Shown here one piece after another: positions 7,779 through 15,113 of a DNA stretch of 61,987 bases. Positions within the stretch are counted from its first letter, which is position 1, and every line of letters begins with the position of its first letter. Position numbers and translations under genes: made by a program. A model generated the notes under the pieces. The model did not search any database. It had not been told where the DNA came from and saw only the letters and a program-made list of their open reading frames with translations. The DNA is from CAZAAW01 sp964483325 (lineage in GTDB: Bacteria; Pseudomonadota; Alphaproteobacteria; Rhizobiales; Kaistiaceae), in contig CAZAAW010000014.1 in NCBI GenBank assembly GCA_964483325.1, positions 1-61,987 on the forward strand, in the 5' to 3' direction.

Positions 7779-8870
7779 ATGACTGCCAGAACGATCAATG
7801 TGAGCATCTTCCATGCTTGGCTGACCGATGGCGCCGAGCTTGCCGTTCTCGACCTGCGGCCGGCGGAGGATTTCGGCCATGGCGAGCCGCTGTTCGCCAC
7901 CAACCTGCCGGCGAGCCGCGTCGAGGCGGAGATCGGCCGCTACATTCCGCGCCGTGCCGTGCGCACCGTCCTCGCCGATGGCGGCGACGGCACCGCGACG
8001 GCCCTGGCGGCACGGCTCGCCGCCGCCGGCTGGGACAATCTCTATGCCCTCGAGGGCGGCATCCCGGCCTGGCTGGCGCAGCGGGCCGAGACCCTGCCGA
8101 CCTTCGACACGCCAGGCGTGATCTTCTCCGAGGCGGTGCGGGCGCGGGAGAGCACGCCGGTCATGTATGTCGAGCGCCTTGCCGACCTGCGCCGCCGCCG
8201 CGCCGACGTCATCGTCCTCGACAGCCGTACCGTGCCCGAATATGCCGCGGGCCATATCCCCGGCGCCGTCAGCCTGCCCGGCGCCGAGCTGCTGTACCGC
8301 TTTGCCGATCTGGTGCCGTCGCCCGAGACGGAGGTGGTGGTGTCCTGCGCCGGCCTGCCGCGCGCCATTCTCGGCGCCCAGACGCTGATCGACGCCGGCG
8401 TGCCCAACCGCGTCTCCTATCTGCATGACGGAACGGCGGCCTGGCGCCGCGCCGGGCTGGATCTGGAGGCCGGCGCCACCCGGGTCTACCGCACCGCCTC
8501 GCGCGCCGCGGTCGCCTTTGCCGAACAGCATCTCGCCAGCCTCCGCGCCGCCCGGACGGTGCCGGAGATCGACCTCGATACGGCGGCCGCCTGGGCAGCC
8601 GACCCGCAGCGCACCACCTATGTCCTCGATGTGCGCACGCCGGAGGAATATGCCGACGGCCACCTCGAAGGATCGCTGTCCGCGGAAGGCGGCCAGCTCT
8701 TCGGCGTGTCGCATCGCACCATCGCCGTGCGCGGCGCCCGCGTCGTGCTGGTGGACGACAGCAGCGGCATCCGCGCCGCCACCACCGCCCACTGGCTGGC
8801 GCGGCGCGGCTTCGAGATCGCCGTCCTGCGCTACGACTTCGCCGGCGCCCAGCTCGGCGCCGTCGCCTGA
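7779..8870 (+). CDS. Three-domain rhodanese-related sulfurtransferase
   Basis: A 363-residue protein with three rhodanese-fold units at about residues 1-105, 125-235 and 262-363. Each has its own 'VLD-R' strand (LAVLDLRPAEDF, VIVLDSRTVPEYAAGHIPGA, YVLDVRTPEEYADGHLEG). Only the middle unit keeps a catalytic-loop cysteine (C190, VVSCAGLPRA). The first has VLADGGDG and the third VLVDDSSG at the equivalent positions, with aspartates (D67, D326/D327) in place of Cys. One active and two pseudo domains suggest sulfane-sulfur transfer with the outer domains as scaffolds. It is convergent with an Rrf2 regulator carrying four clustered cysteines, which suggests sulfur or redox control. Confidence 0.9.
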   Translation: MTARTINVSIFHAWLTDGAELAVLDLRPAEDFGHGEPLFATNLPASRVEAEIGRYIPRRAVRTVLADGGDGTATALAARLAAAGWDNLYALEGGIPAWLAQRAETLPTFDTPGVIFSEAVRARESTPVMYVERLADLRRRRADVIVLDSRTVPEYAAGHIPGAVSLPGAELLYRFADLVPSPETEVVVSCAGLPRAILGAQTLIDAGVPNRVSYLHDGTAAWRRAGLDLEAGATRVYRTASRAAVAFAEQHLASLRAARTVPEIDLDTAAAWAADPQRTTYVLDVRTPEEYADGHLEGSLSAEGGQLFGVSHRTIAVRGARVVLVDDSSGIRAATTAHWLARRGFEIAVLRYDFAGAQLGAVA

Positions 8871-8893
8871 CGCTCTTCGGGAGCGGCGGACCG

Positions 8894-9367
8894 CTAAGGC
8901 AGCAGCGGCTCGGCGGTGACCGGCGGGCGCAGCGTCAGGTCGCCGGGCCGCGAATTCCACGCCCTGAGGTCGGCGAAGGAGGTCTGGTCGAGAATCGCCG
9001 CCATGGCGTCGCGCGCCTGCACCATCAGCAGCCGCACCTCGCAGGTGGCGACGTCCCTGCAGTCATGGCAGGGCTGATAAAAGGCGCGGCTGGCGCAGGC
9101 GATCGGCGCCAGCGCGCCGTCGAGGATGCGGATCGCCTGCCCGACCATCGTCTGCTCCGCCGGGCGAGCCAGGGCATAGCCGCCGCCCGGCCCCTTCTTG
9201 GAACGGACGAGACCGGCCGTCTTGAGGTCGTTGAGAATCGCGTCGAGGAATTTCTTGGGAATGTTGTTGGCGGCGGCAATGTCGCTGCCAAGCGCCACCT
9301 CGCCCGGCTGCAGCCGCGCCAGGTGAACGAGGGCCTTGAGGCCGTACTTCCCCTTATTGGTGAGCAT
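8894..9367 (-). CDS. Rrf2 family transcriptional regulator
   Basis: A 157-residue protein. MLTNKGKYGLKALVHLARL is the classical Rrf2 start, so the longer open frame upstream was trimmed to 9367. The winged helix (IPKKFLDAILNDLKTAGLV, then KKGPGGGYALARP) is intact. A cysteine cluster follows (C-x8-C-x2-C-x5-C within ACASRAFYQPCHDCRDVATC), comparable to the Fe-S or thiol-sensing region of IscR/NsrR/CymR-type proteins though the spacing is not identical. It faces a rhodanese gene, so I infer a sulfur- or Fe-S-responsive regulator. A near-perfect 27-bp inverted repeat lies about 95 bases upstream and may be its own operator. Confidence 0.92.
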   Translation of the reverse strand: MLTNKGKYGLKALVHLARLQPGEVALGSDIAAANNIPKKFLDAILNDLKTAGLVRSKKGPGGGYALARPAEQTMVGQAIRILDGALAPIACASRAFYQPCHDCRDVATCEVRLLMVQARDAMAAILDQTSFADLRAWNSRPGDLTLRPPVTAEPLLP

Positions 9368-9462
9368 CGGTACGAATGTCTGCCAGTCTGCCGGCCGGAA
9401 AGCTGCGCGAGGGCCGCGGCCACAGCCCGAACCACCGCGTCGTGCGGCGGCCCTGCAATTGA

Positions 9463-9489
9463 TATAATCGACCTGCTGGGTCAATTATA
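9463..9489. promoter_or_regulatory. Probable Rrf2 operator / promoter region
   Basis: TATAATCGACC-TGCTG-GGTCAATTATA: 11-bp arms with 10 of 11 positions matching and a 5-base spacer, in an AT-rich patch upstream of the rrf2 gene. Length and symmetry fit an Rrf2 dimer site. Autoregulation is common in the family, but binding here is inferred. Confidence 0.55.
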
Positions 9490-9647
9490 GGGGCAGAAGC
9501 GCCGCGCCGGGCGTGGCGATGCGCCGGGGCGGCCGGCGGTCGGCAGAATGACGGCGCGAGTCGACGCCATCGCCTTGTCTGGCGCGGCGGCATGTGAGTC
9601 TGACGGCGCTCTTCGGGCGGAGAACGAATGCGATCGCCCCAGCTGCG

Positions 9648-9775
9648 TCATGCCCGGGCGAAGACTCGGGCATCCACGCGAACACCGGCAGCGCAGAAAA
9701 AAGCGCTGCGCGGGCGGTCTTTCGTTCTGCGCACTCCGTGTTCGCGTGGATGGCCGGATCAAGTCCGGCCATGAC
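9648..9775. repeat. Inverted pair of family A palindromic repeats
   Basis: A degenerate copy (9648-9689, core CCCGGGCGAAGACTCGGG) and an exact copy in opposite orientation (9736-9775) flank a 46-base segment containing the small inverted repeat GCAGCGC...GCGCTGC. The 9736-9775 copy is the perfect reverse complement of 4354-4393. The transcript could fold into a long hairpin. Confidence 0.8.
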
Positions 9776-9871
9776 GCCGGTGGGTGGCGTGGGGGCTGAC
9801 CGACCGGACGCTGATCGCTCGCTCTTACCCTGGCGCAACGGAGCCGAGACGGCGGCCCGTTACGCCCAGCC

Positions 9872-10133
9872 GCGCTCCCCACCCGTCACGCGCCTTCGGC
9901 GCGCGCCACCCTCCCCCTGCGGGTGAAGGATGAGTGCGTGCTTCCCCATGAAGGTGCCGTAGGGTGGGCATGCGCCGCAGGCGCTTGCCCACGCGGTCGA
10001 GAGGCGTGCGGCTGGTGTCCGCGTGGGCAAGGCTCTGCCTTGCCCACCATACGCACCCTTGATGCCGGGCGCCCATCTCTCACCCGCAGGGGGAGGATGG
10101 CCCCGGCGATAGTCGGGGGCGGGTGGGGAGCGC
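9872..10133. repeat. Family B intergenic repeat element, copy 1 (262 bp)
   Basis: Bounded by perfect 14-bp terminal inverted repeats GCGCTCCCCACCCG and CGGGTGGGGAGCGC. Inside are several smaller inverted segments and the phrase GATGAGTGCGTGCTTCCC, also found in the copy at 18277-18484. There is no open frame resembling a transposase. It could be a MITE-like non-autonomous element or a complex palindromic repeat. Confidence 0.7.
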
Positions 10134-10212
10134 CGGCGGGAGGTTCGCACAGCCCCCCGGGCCTTGCCCTGCGTCATGGGTGGGACGACACTGCCCGCCC
10201 CTCGCCACCGCG

Positions 10213-10851
10213 CTACGGCGCCGCGTTCTGCGCGAAGATTGCGTCGTTGATGTTGTTGCAGAGCGTCGTCGCCTGCTGCGGGAAGGCGCTGGCGGCGGCG
10301 CCGCCGCCTCCGGCGTTGACGCGGGCATTGCCTTCGCGGGCTTCGTCGAGGACCTGCCGGCCGATGTCGACGGCGGCGTCATTGCCGTTGGCGCCGGCGC
10401 GGTTGGCGGCGTTGGAGCCGGCCGCCATGCCGATATCCTCCATGGCGTTGCCGGCGCCGGCCGGATCGTTGCCGGCGCCGCCCGGACCATGTCCGTCGGC
10501 GACATCGGCGGCATTGTTGGCTTCGGGGTCGACCGGCCGGGCATTGGCGGCATCGCTGCCGGAGTCCTTGTCGGCGCGGCCGTAGCGCAGCGCCACCGGG
10601 CTGATGACGTTGCAGCGGCTGAGCAGTTCCACCACCTCGCGGCCGCTCAGGCTGTCGAGGAACGTCTTCGCCTGCGAGGCCGTGGTGCCGGCGGCGCTGA
10701 CGTCGATGTCGCCGAAGGGCTTGTCGGGGAGGACGTTGGCCGTCGTCCAGCGGGTCTGCGCCGCCTCGTCCTGCTGCGCCAAGGCCAGCGTCGGAAGAAC
10801 GGCGAGGGCAGATGTAAGAGCGGATGCAAGGGCTATGCGCTTTCCGATCAT
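10213..10851 (-). CDS. Secreted Ala/Asn/Gly-rich protein of unknown function
   Basis: A 212-residue protein that I do not recognise. It starts with a Sec signal peptide (MIGKRIALASALTSALAVLP, likely cut after LALA at residue 25). The mature part has a short conserved-looking region at residues 38-90 containing C80 (VVELLSRCNVISPVALRYG). A low-complexity Ala/Asn/Gly/Asp-rich stretch covers about residues 97-186, and a C-terminal motif holds C198 (TTLCNNINDAIFAQ). C80 and C198 could form a disulfide. The ATG at 10851 has GGAGG 5 bases upstream. It lies downstream of the E1 operon but is separated from it by a strong terminator, so it is probably its own unit. Confidence 0.8.
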   Translation of the reverse strand: MIGKRIALASALTSALAVLPTLALAQQDEAAQTRWTTANVLPDKPFGDIDVSAAGTTASQAKTFLDSLSGREVVELLSRCNVISPVALRYGRADKDSGSDAANARPVDPEANNAADVADGHGPGGAGNDPAGAGNAMEDIGMAAGSNAANRAGANGNDAAVDIGRQVLDEAREGNARVNAGGGGAAASAFPQQATTLCNNINDAIFAQNAAP

Positions 10852-10986
10852 CGGGACCTCCGTCGGAAGCAGCCCCCTGTCAGAAAGGCCGGAGCCGGAA
10901 CGAGGTTCCCGCCGCGCGCCTGCCCGGCTTCGCCGGCCGGGCGGCGTCATCGCGCCGGACTTCGCACACAAAAAGATTCGGCGCAC

Positions 10987-11018
10987 AAAAAAGGGAGGCG
11001 GGCCTAGGCCCGCCTCCC
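10987..11018 (-). terminator. Rho-independent terminator of the E1 operon
   Basis: A perfect 26-bp palindrome (10993-11018, centred on CCTAGG) lies 19 bases past the E1 beta stop. On the minus strand it is followed by six T residues. This is a textbook intrinsic terminator and separates the E1 operon from the secreted-protein gene. Confidence 0.9.
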
Positions 11019-11037
11019 CATAACGAAGGCCTGCCGC

Positions 11038-12012
11038 TTAGGCGACGAGCTTCTTGGCAGCCTCGACGATCTTCGGAGCGTCCGGAGTCATCCAGGTGAT
11101 CATGTTGCGCGCACCGGGCGGAGGCGCATCCGGGAACGTCACGCGGCCCAGCTTGGCGCCCGGGACAGCCATCGCCACGCGGGCGATGATCTCGGCCGGG
11201 GTACCCAGGGTCTCGTGGCCATGGTCGACGGCCAGAAGCTTGCCGGTCTTGCGGACCGAGGCAAGGATCTGCTCCATCGGCAGCGGCTTGATCGTCCGCA
11301 GGTCGATGAACTCCGCCGAGATGCCGGCGTCCTTGAGGCCCGGGAGGGCCTTGGCGATCTCCAGCGTGGCCGGGGCGACGCCGACGATCGTGATGTCGGT
11401 GCCTTCCTGGCGGACGGCAGCTTCGCCGATCGGGATGAGCACTTCCCCGTCCGGAACGTCAACCTGAACGTTGTTGATCGCGCCGTAGTGGAAGAAGATC
11501 ACCGGGTCCGGATAACGCAGAGCGGCCGTCATCAGGCCCTTGGCGTCATACGGATCGGACGGGATGACGACGGTCGTGCCCGGAAGAGCAGCGTACTGCG
11601 CCTCCTGGCCGGCGTCGGAGTGCTGGCCGGCGGAGCCGGCGCCACGGCCGGCCGCGTCGATCCACAGCGTGATCGGCATGGAAGCCTGGCCGCCCGTCAT
11701 GTGACGGAGCTTGCCGATCTGGTTGAACACCAGCTCGAAGGTGCGCAGGGTGGTCATGGACGGCAGGTGGGCGATGGAACGCACACCCGTCATGGCCATG
11801 CCCATGCCGCCGCCGACGAACCATTCTTCGTCGAGCGGACCCCAATCCGGGATACGAACCGGGCCGAACTCCTTGAAGAGGTCGATCACCTGGCCGGTCG
11901 GCGACACGGCCGTCGGACGCTGGTACTCGTACAGCATCGTCAGGTGAGGATCGTTCCGGAACTCCTGCTGCAGGGCTTCCAGAATGGCGTAATTACCGGG
12001 TTTCGGTGCCAT
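11038..12012 (-). CDS. Thiamine-diphosphate dehydrogenase E1 beta subunit (2-oxoacid/acetoin dehydrogenase type)
   Basis: A 324-residue transketolase-like protein of the E1 beta family. Recognisable landmarks are DEEWFVGGGMGMAMTG (catalytic Glu loop), KLRHMTGGQASMPITLWID, AGSAGQHSDAGQEAQYA, PSDPYDAKGLM and DPVIFFHYG. In known enzymes it pairs with E1 alpha to decarboxylate a 2-oxoacid or cleave acetoin, passing the acyl group to a lipoyl E2. No signal peptide is visible. It starts 45 bases after the E1 alpha stop, so the two are an operon. Since alpha carries a Tat signal, beta might be exported bound to alpha; that is inference. The N-terminal 'GEDV' typical of E1 beta is replaced by MLYEYQRPTAV, so it is a divergent member. 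Confidence 0.88.
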   Translation of the reverse strand: MAPKPGNYAILEALQQEFRNDPHLTMLYEYQRPTAVSPTGQVIDLFKEFGPVRIPDWGPLDEEWFVGGGMGMAMTGVRSIAHLPSMTTLRTFELVFNQIGKLRHMTGGQASMPITLWIDAAGRGAGSAGQHSDAGQEAQYAALPGTTVVIPSDPYDAKGLMTAALRYPDPVIFFHYGAINNVQVDVPDGEVLIPIGEAAVRQEGTDITIVGVAPATLEIAKALPGLKDAGISAEFIDLRTIKPLPMEQILASVRKTGKLLAVDHGHETLGTPAEIIARVAMAVPGAKLGRVTFPDAPPPGARNMITWMTPDAPKIVEAAKKLVA

Positions 12013-12057
12013 TTTCCTAATAGCTCCCTAATTCTTGTGTGATCTGGTTGCTCTGGC

Positions 12058-13254
12058 TCAGGCGATGAACTGGCTCGCCGCGACCTTGCCCGAAGCGTAG
12101 ACGTGCTCCAGCGCCGCATCATCGGCCGAGTACGGGCTCTGACGAGCGAACTCGAGCGAGTCGGCGACTTCCTGCTTCACCTCGTTCTCGATCTGCGTCG
12201 CCTGCTCTTCCGTCAGGTCGCCATTGGCGATCAGGAAGTTGCGATGACGCGGGATCGGGTCCTTGGCGATCCAGGCGCGGACTTCCGCGTCGGCGCGGTA
12301 GGGCAGGCCGAAGGCGCCGAGGACGCCCGGCTTGGCACCGGCGAGACCGGCGTGGTCCATGAAGCGGTAGGTCTTGGCCTCGATCAGGGTCGGGCCTTCA
12401 CCGGCACGAGCCCGCTCGACGGCGCGCTTCATCACATTGTAGACGGCCAGAACATCCATGCCGTCAACGACTTCACTAGGGATATGCAGACCGACGGCGT
12501 AGTCGGCCAGGTCCTTGATCGGCGACACCTTCTCGAAGGGGATCGAGATCTGGTAGCCGTTGTTTTCGATGACGTAGATCATCGGGAGCTTGTAGTTCGC
12601 GGCGTTGCGCAGGCCGTTGTAGTACCAGCCCTGGCCGGTCGAACCGTCGCCACCGAAGGCAACCGCGACCTGCTTGGTGCCGCGGACCTTGGCACCGTAG
12701 GCAGCGCCCGCGGCGATCAGGTACTGCGGGCCAAGAATGCCGTTCATGCCCAGGATGCCCTTGCTGACATCCGTCAGATGCATCGAGCCGCCGAAGCCCT
12801 TGTTGTAGCCCGTCGACTTGAAGAACATCTCGGCCGACATCTTGTTCAGGTCACCGCCCTTGGCGATGAGGTGACCATGACCACGATGGGTCGAGGCGAT
12901 GTAGTCGTCGTCGTTCAGCGCCGCCATGGCGCCAACGGCAACGGCTTCCTCGCCGATATACATGTGGAACGCGCCGTAGAGGCCGTCATTGCCGGCCAGG
13001 AAAGCTTCCTTGATGGCGTCTTCCCACTCACGCGACCGCAGCATCTTGCGGTACATGTCGACCATCAGCGCGCTGTCCGGCGTATCGGTCGTCCAGCCCC
13101 AGCCGTTGTTGGCCATGGCCTTGCTGGCCTGGGCAACAGCCACCGCACCGGCAGCGGCGCCGCCAAGACCCTTCAGGAAGGTCCTGCGATTGGCGCCGGT
13201 CTTACGGCCTTCCTCGGCCGTAGCGGTTGCGAGCTGTTTTCCTTCACTTAACAT
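12058..13254 (-). CDS. Thiamine-diphosphate dehydrogenase E1 alpha subunit with twin-arginine signal
   Basis: A 398-residue protein. The mature part (about residue 50 on) is an E1 alpha: YIGEEAVAVGAMAALNDDDY, STHRGHGHLIAKGGD, FGGSMHL, and the ThDP/Mg motif GGDGSTGQGWYYNGL running to VIENN at about 201-232. The N-terminus (residues 20-49) is a Tat signal: NRRTFLKGLGGAAAGAVAVA with R23-R24, a hydrophobic stretch and an A-x-A cleavage site (KAMA at 45-48). Cytoplasmic 2-oxoacid dehydrogenases do not have this. The usual phosphorylation-loop sequence is altered (YRFMDHAGLAGAKPG). The ATG has GGAGG about 8 bases upstream. No E2, E3 or lipoyl domain lies in the window. Candidate periplasmic enzyme; the electron acceptor is unknown. 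Confidence 0.88.
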   Translation of the reverse strand: MLSEGKQLATATAEEGRKTGANRRTFLKGLGGAAAGAVAVAQASKAMANNGWGWTTDTPDSALMVDMYRKMLRSREWEDAIKEAFLAGNDGLYGAFHMYIGEEAVAVGAMAALNDDDYIASTHRGHGHLIAKGGDLNKMSAEMFFKSTGYNKGFGGSMHLTDVSKGILGMNGILGPQYLIAAGAAYGAKVRGTKQVAVAFGGDGSTGQGWYYNGLRNAANYKLPMIYVIENNGYQISIPFEKVSPIKDLADYAVGLHIPSEVVDGMDVLAVYNVMKRAVERARAGEGPTLIEAKTYRFMDHAGLAGAKPGVLGAFGLPYRADAEVRAWIAKDPIPRHRNFLIANGDLTEEQATQIENEVKQEVADSLEFARQSPYSADDAALEHVYASGKVAASQFIA

Positions 13255-14343
13255 TGAGTACCCTCCTCAGTTTGTTGGGGTTCCCTTTATTTCTTCTCCA
13301 GCCGGGCCTACGCCGGCCGTCCTCTCCCCGCGGACGGCTGCACTTGCCCTGCCTCCTTTTCACCGCGGCCGCTTGTGGGCGACGACAGCGATGCGCCTTA
13401 AAATACGCATGGCGGACTGTACGGCTGCCTAATGGAATTTACAACACCGCTTTTTCCCGGCGACAGCCGCAGGTCGTCCCGCGCCGTGACCTTCCAGCGC
13501 CACCGGAATGGCGTCGCACCAGCGGTTCCGCCAATTTCAGACCAGAAAAGCAGGCCGCGCTGGAAAGGGATTCCGAGCCGCTCTCCCGCCGGCCCTCTCC
13601 GGAACCGGGCCGCAGGCCTGCCGGCAAAGCCCTGCCAACGGGCGTCGCAAGCCTTATAGTAGCTTATGCAATTTATATTGCTAACTTACATTCAGAGGGC
13701 TATAAGATGCGTGCGCCGCGCAGCAGCGGCGGGCGACGTTCTAATTCCTTCGCACGTCGTACGGTGAAGGCCGTAGTTCAGGGCCATCCCTTCCTGAAGC
13801 ACCCGTCGCTGCTGCGCTGCCCGGCTTCCTTCCCCACCTCGCAGCTAATTCCCGCGCCGCTACAAAAGGCGGCGCCTGCGTGCTAGCCTTGCGGTTCGCC
13901 GCCACGCGCACGACATTGCCCGGGATCATGCCAGCGCCTCTCCGTCCTTTCCCGCCCGGATCCGCCGGGACGCATGCCCCGGCCCGGGGCGGGCGTCCGG
14001 GAACCGGCTGAGTCGCAGCCGCCCCGCTCCGGGTTTCTCCACCGCAAGCATTGCCAGCGCGCCGCCTGTCGGCGCCGGAGAGGAAACCGTGAGCCGCTCG
14101 CCCGGGACATCGTCCCGCCGCCTTCGCCCTTCGACAGTATTGCCGACCACCAGGCCTGGCGCGATCCAGGCCGGCGGCGGCGACAGCCTCTTTCGCCAGG
14201 CGACCTTCCCGCTCGTCATCGGAGCCCTCGCCGACAGACGGCCTGGGTTGCCGCGCTCCTGAAAGGCCGCGGCAACCCGGGACTTCGGCCGCGGCGCTTC
14301 CATAGCGCCGCCTGACGGTTCTCCTTGCGAAGGTCAGATCATC
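13255..14343. other. Long gene-free region upstream of the E1 operon
   Basis: About 1.1 kb with no convincing gene on either strand; open frames here have no recognisable domains. It includes an AT-rich island (about 13650-13710) with a palindrome GCAAT-TTAT-ATTGC at 13668-13681 and flanking CTTATAG/CTATAAG repeats. This is the most likely promoter region for the minus-strand E1 operon and implies a leader of about 400 bases. Confidence 0.6.
13656..13684 (-). promoter_or_regulatory. Candidate promoter of the E1 operon
   Basis: On the minus strand, TTAGCA (13684-13679) and TACTAT (13661-13656) are spaced 17 bases and each matches sigma-70 consensus at 4 of 6 positions. The spacer contains the palindrome at 13668-13681, a possible operator. 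The AT-rich setting supports it, but the match is modest. Confidence 0.35.
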
Positions 14344-15063
14344 ATGACGTGGTGCGAACTGGCGCGCGTGAAAAACGCCGCCGGCGACGAGATCATCCTG
14401 CGGCGCAGGAACGAATTATTCGAAATCCGCTATAACGGCATGGAACTCATGTCGAACCTCCAGTCGCGCTCCGAGGAGATCCTCGCCGAGCGGGCGCTGC
14501 GGCTTGCCGGCCAGGCGGCGCCGCGCGTGCTGATCGGCGGGCTCGGCATGGGCTTCACGCTGCGCGCGGCGCTGGACCATGCCGGGCCGGACAGCCGCAT
14601 CGAGGTCGTCGAGCTGGTGCCGGAAATCGTCGCCTGGAACAGGCAGCATTTCGGCCATCTCGCCGGCCATCCGCTGGACGATGCGAGGGTCGGCGTCGCG
14701 ATCGGCGACGTCATGGCCGCCGTGCGCGGCCGGCCGCGCGGCTGGGACGTCATCCTCATGGATACCGACAACGGCCCGGAAAACATCGTCCGCCATCTCA
14801 ACCGGGAGATCTACGACACGGACGGCCTGCGCGCCCTCGACCGGGCGCTGCGGCCGGGCGGCGTCATCGGCTTCTGGTCGGCGACGGTCAGCGCCCCGTT
14901 CGAGCGTTGTCTCGACGCCCTCGGCTGGGACTGGCGGCGCGACGACGTCCAGCTGCCGGGCGGCCGCGCCGACGCCTTCCACCATGTCTATTTCACATGG
15001 CCGGACGGCCGCGTGGAGCGCGCCTATCGCTTCGCGGCGGCCGGACCTGCCGTGCCGGCTTGA
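14344..15063 (+). CDS. Spermidine-synthase-like SAM-fold protein
   Basis: A 239-residue class I Rossmann methyltransferase-fold protein of the SpeE-like group. VLIGGLGMGFTLRAALDH (about 59-76) is the nucleotide-binding loop, VELVPEIVAWN the acidic strand, and ILMDTDNGPENIVRHLN resembles the DSTDPVGP catalytic loop of aminopropyltransferases. Authentic spermidine synthases have GGGDGG, not seen here, so the reaction is uncertain. Its neighbours on the other strand make carboxynorspermidine-type polyamines, which makes a polyamine role tempting. A strong hairpin follows the stop. Confidence 0.82.
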   Translation: MTWCELARVKNAAGDEIILRRRNELFEIRYNGMELMSNLQSRSEEILAERALRLAGQAAPRVLIGGLGMGFTLRAALDHAGPDSRIEVVELVPEIVAWNRQHFGHLAGHPLDDARVGVAIGDVMAAVRGRPRGWDVILMDTDNGPENIVRHLNREIYDTDGLRALDRALRPGGVIGFWSATVSAPFERCLDALGWDWRRDDVQLPGGRADAFHHVYFTWPDGRVERAYRFAAAGPAVPA

Positions 15064-15071
15064 GATGCGCT

Positions 15072-15102
15072 GCCGCCGGGGCCTCGAGGAAGCCCCGGCG
15101 GC
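15072..15102. terminator. Bidirectional terminator hairpin
   Basis: Perfect 11-bp stem GCCGCCGGGGC / GCCCCGGCGGC with a 9-base loop, between the convergent SpeE-like and carboxynorspermidine dehydrogenase genes. Only a short T run (TTT) follows on the plus strand, so termination is probable but not certain. Confidence 0.7.
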
Positions 15103-15113
15103 GCTTTGATGCC

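Larger units (their letters stand above)
9368..10212. other. Gene-free stretch with the rrf2 promoter and two repeat families
   Basis: 845 bases without a convincing gene. They hold the rrf2 upstream inverted repeat, a pair of inverted family A repeats (9648-9775) and a full family B element (9872-10133). Short open frames here do not resemble proteins and overlap the repeats. Confidence 0.7.

Noticed and set aside
9648..9775. CRISPR-like repeat array
   Set aside because: Only two inverted copies with no regular spacers; these are palindromic intergenic repeats.
9548..10585. Several overlapping open frames between rrf2 and the secreted protein
   Set aside because: They coincide with family A and B repeats and change frame between copies, as expected for noncoding repeats.
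13227..13886. Possible small membrane protein upstream of the E1 operon
   Set aside because: It has a hydrophobic start but overlaps the E1 alpha signal region, lacks a ribosome site and turns into Arg/Pro-rich sequence.
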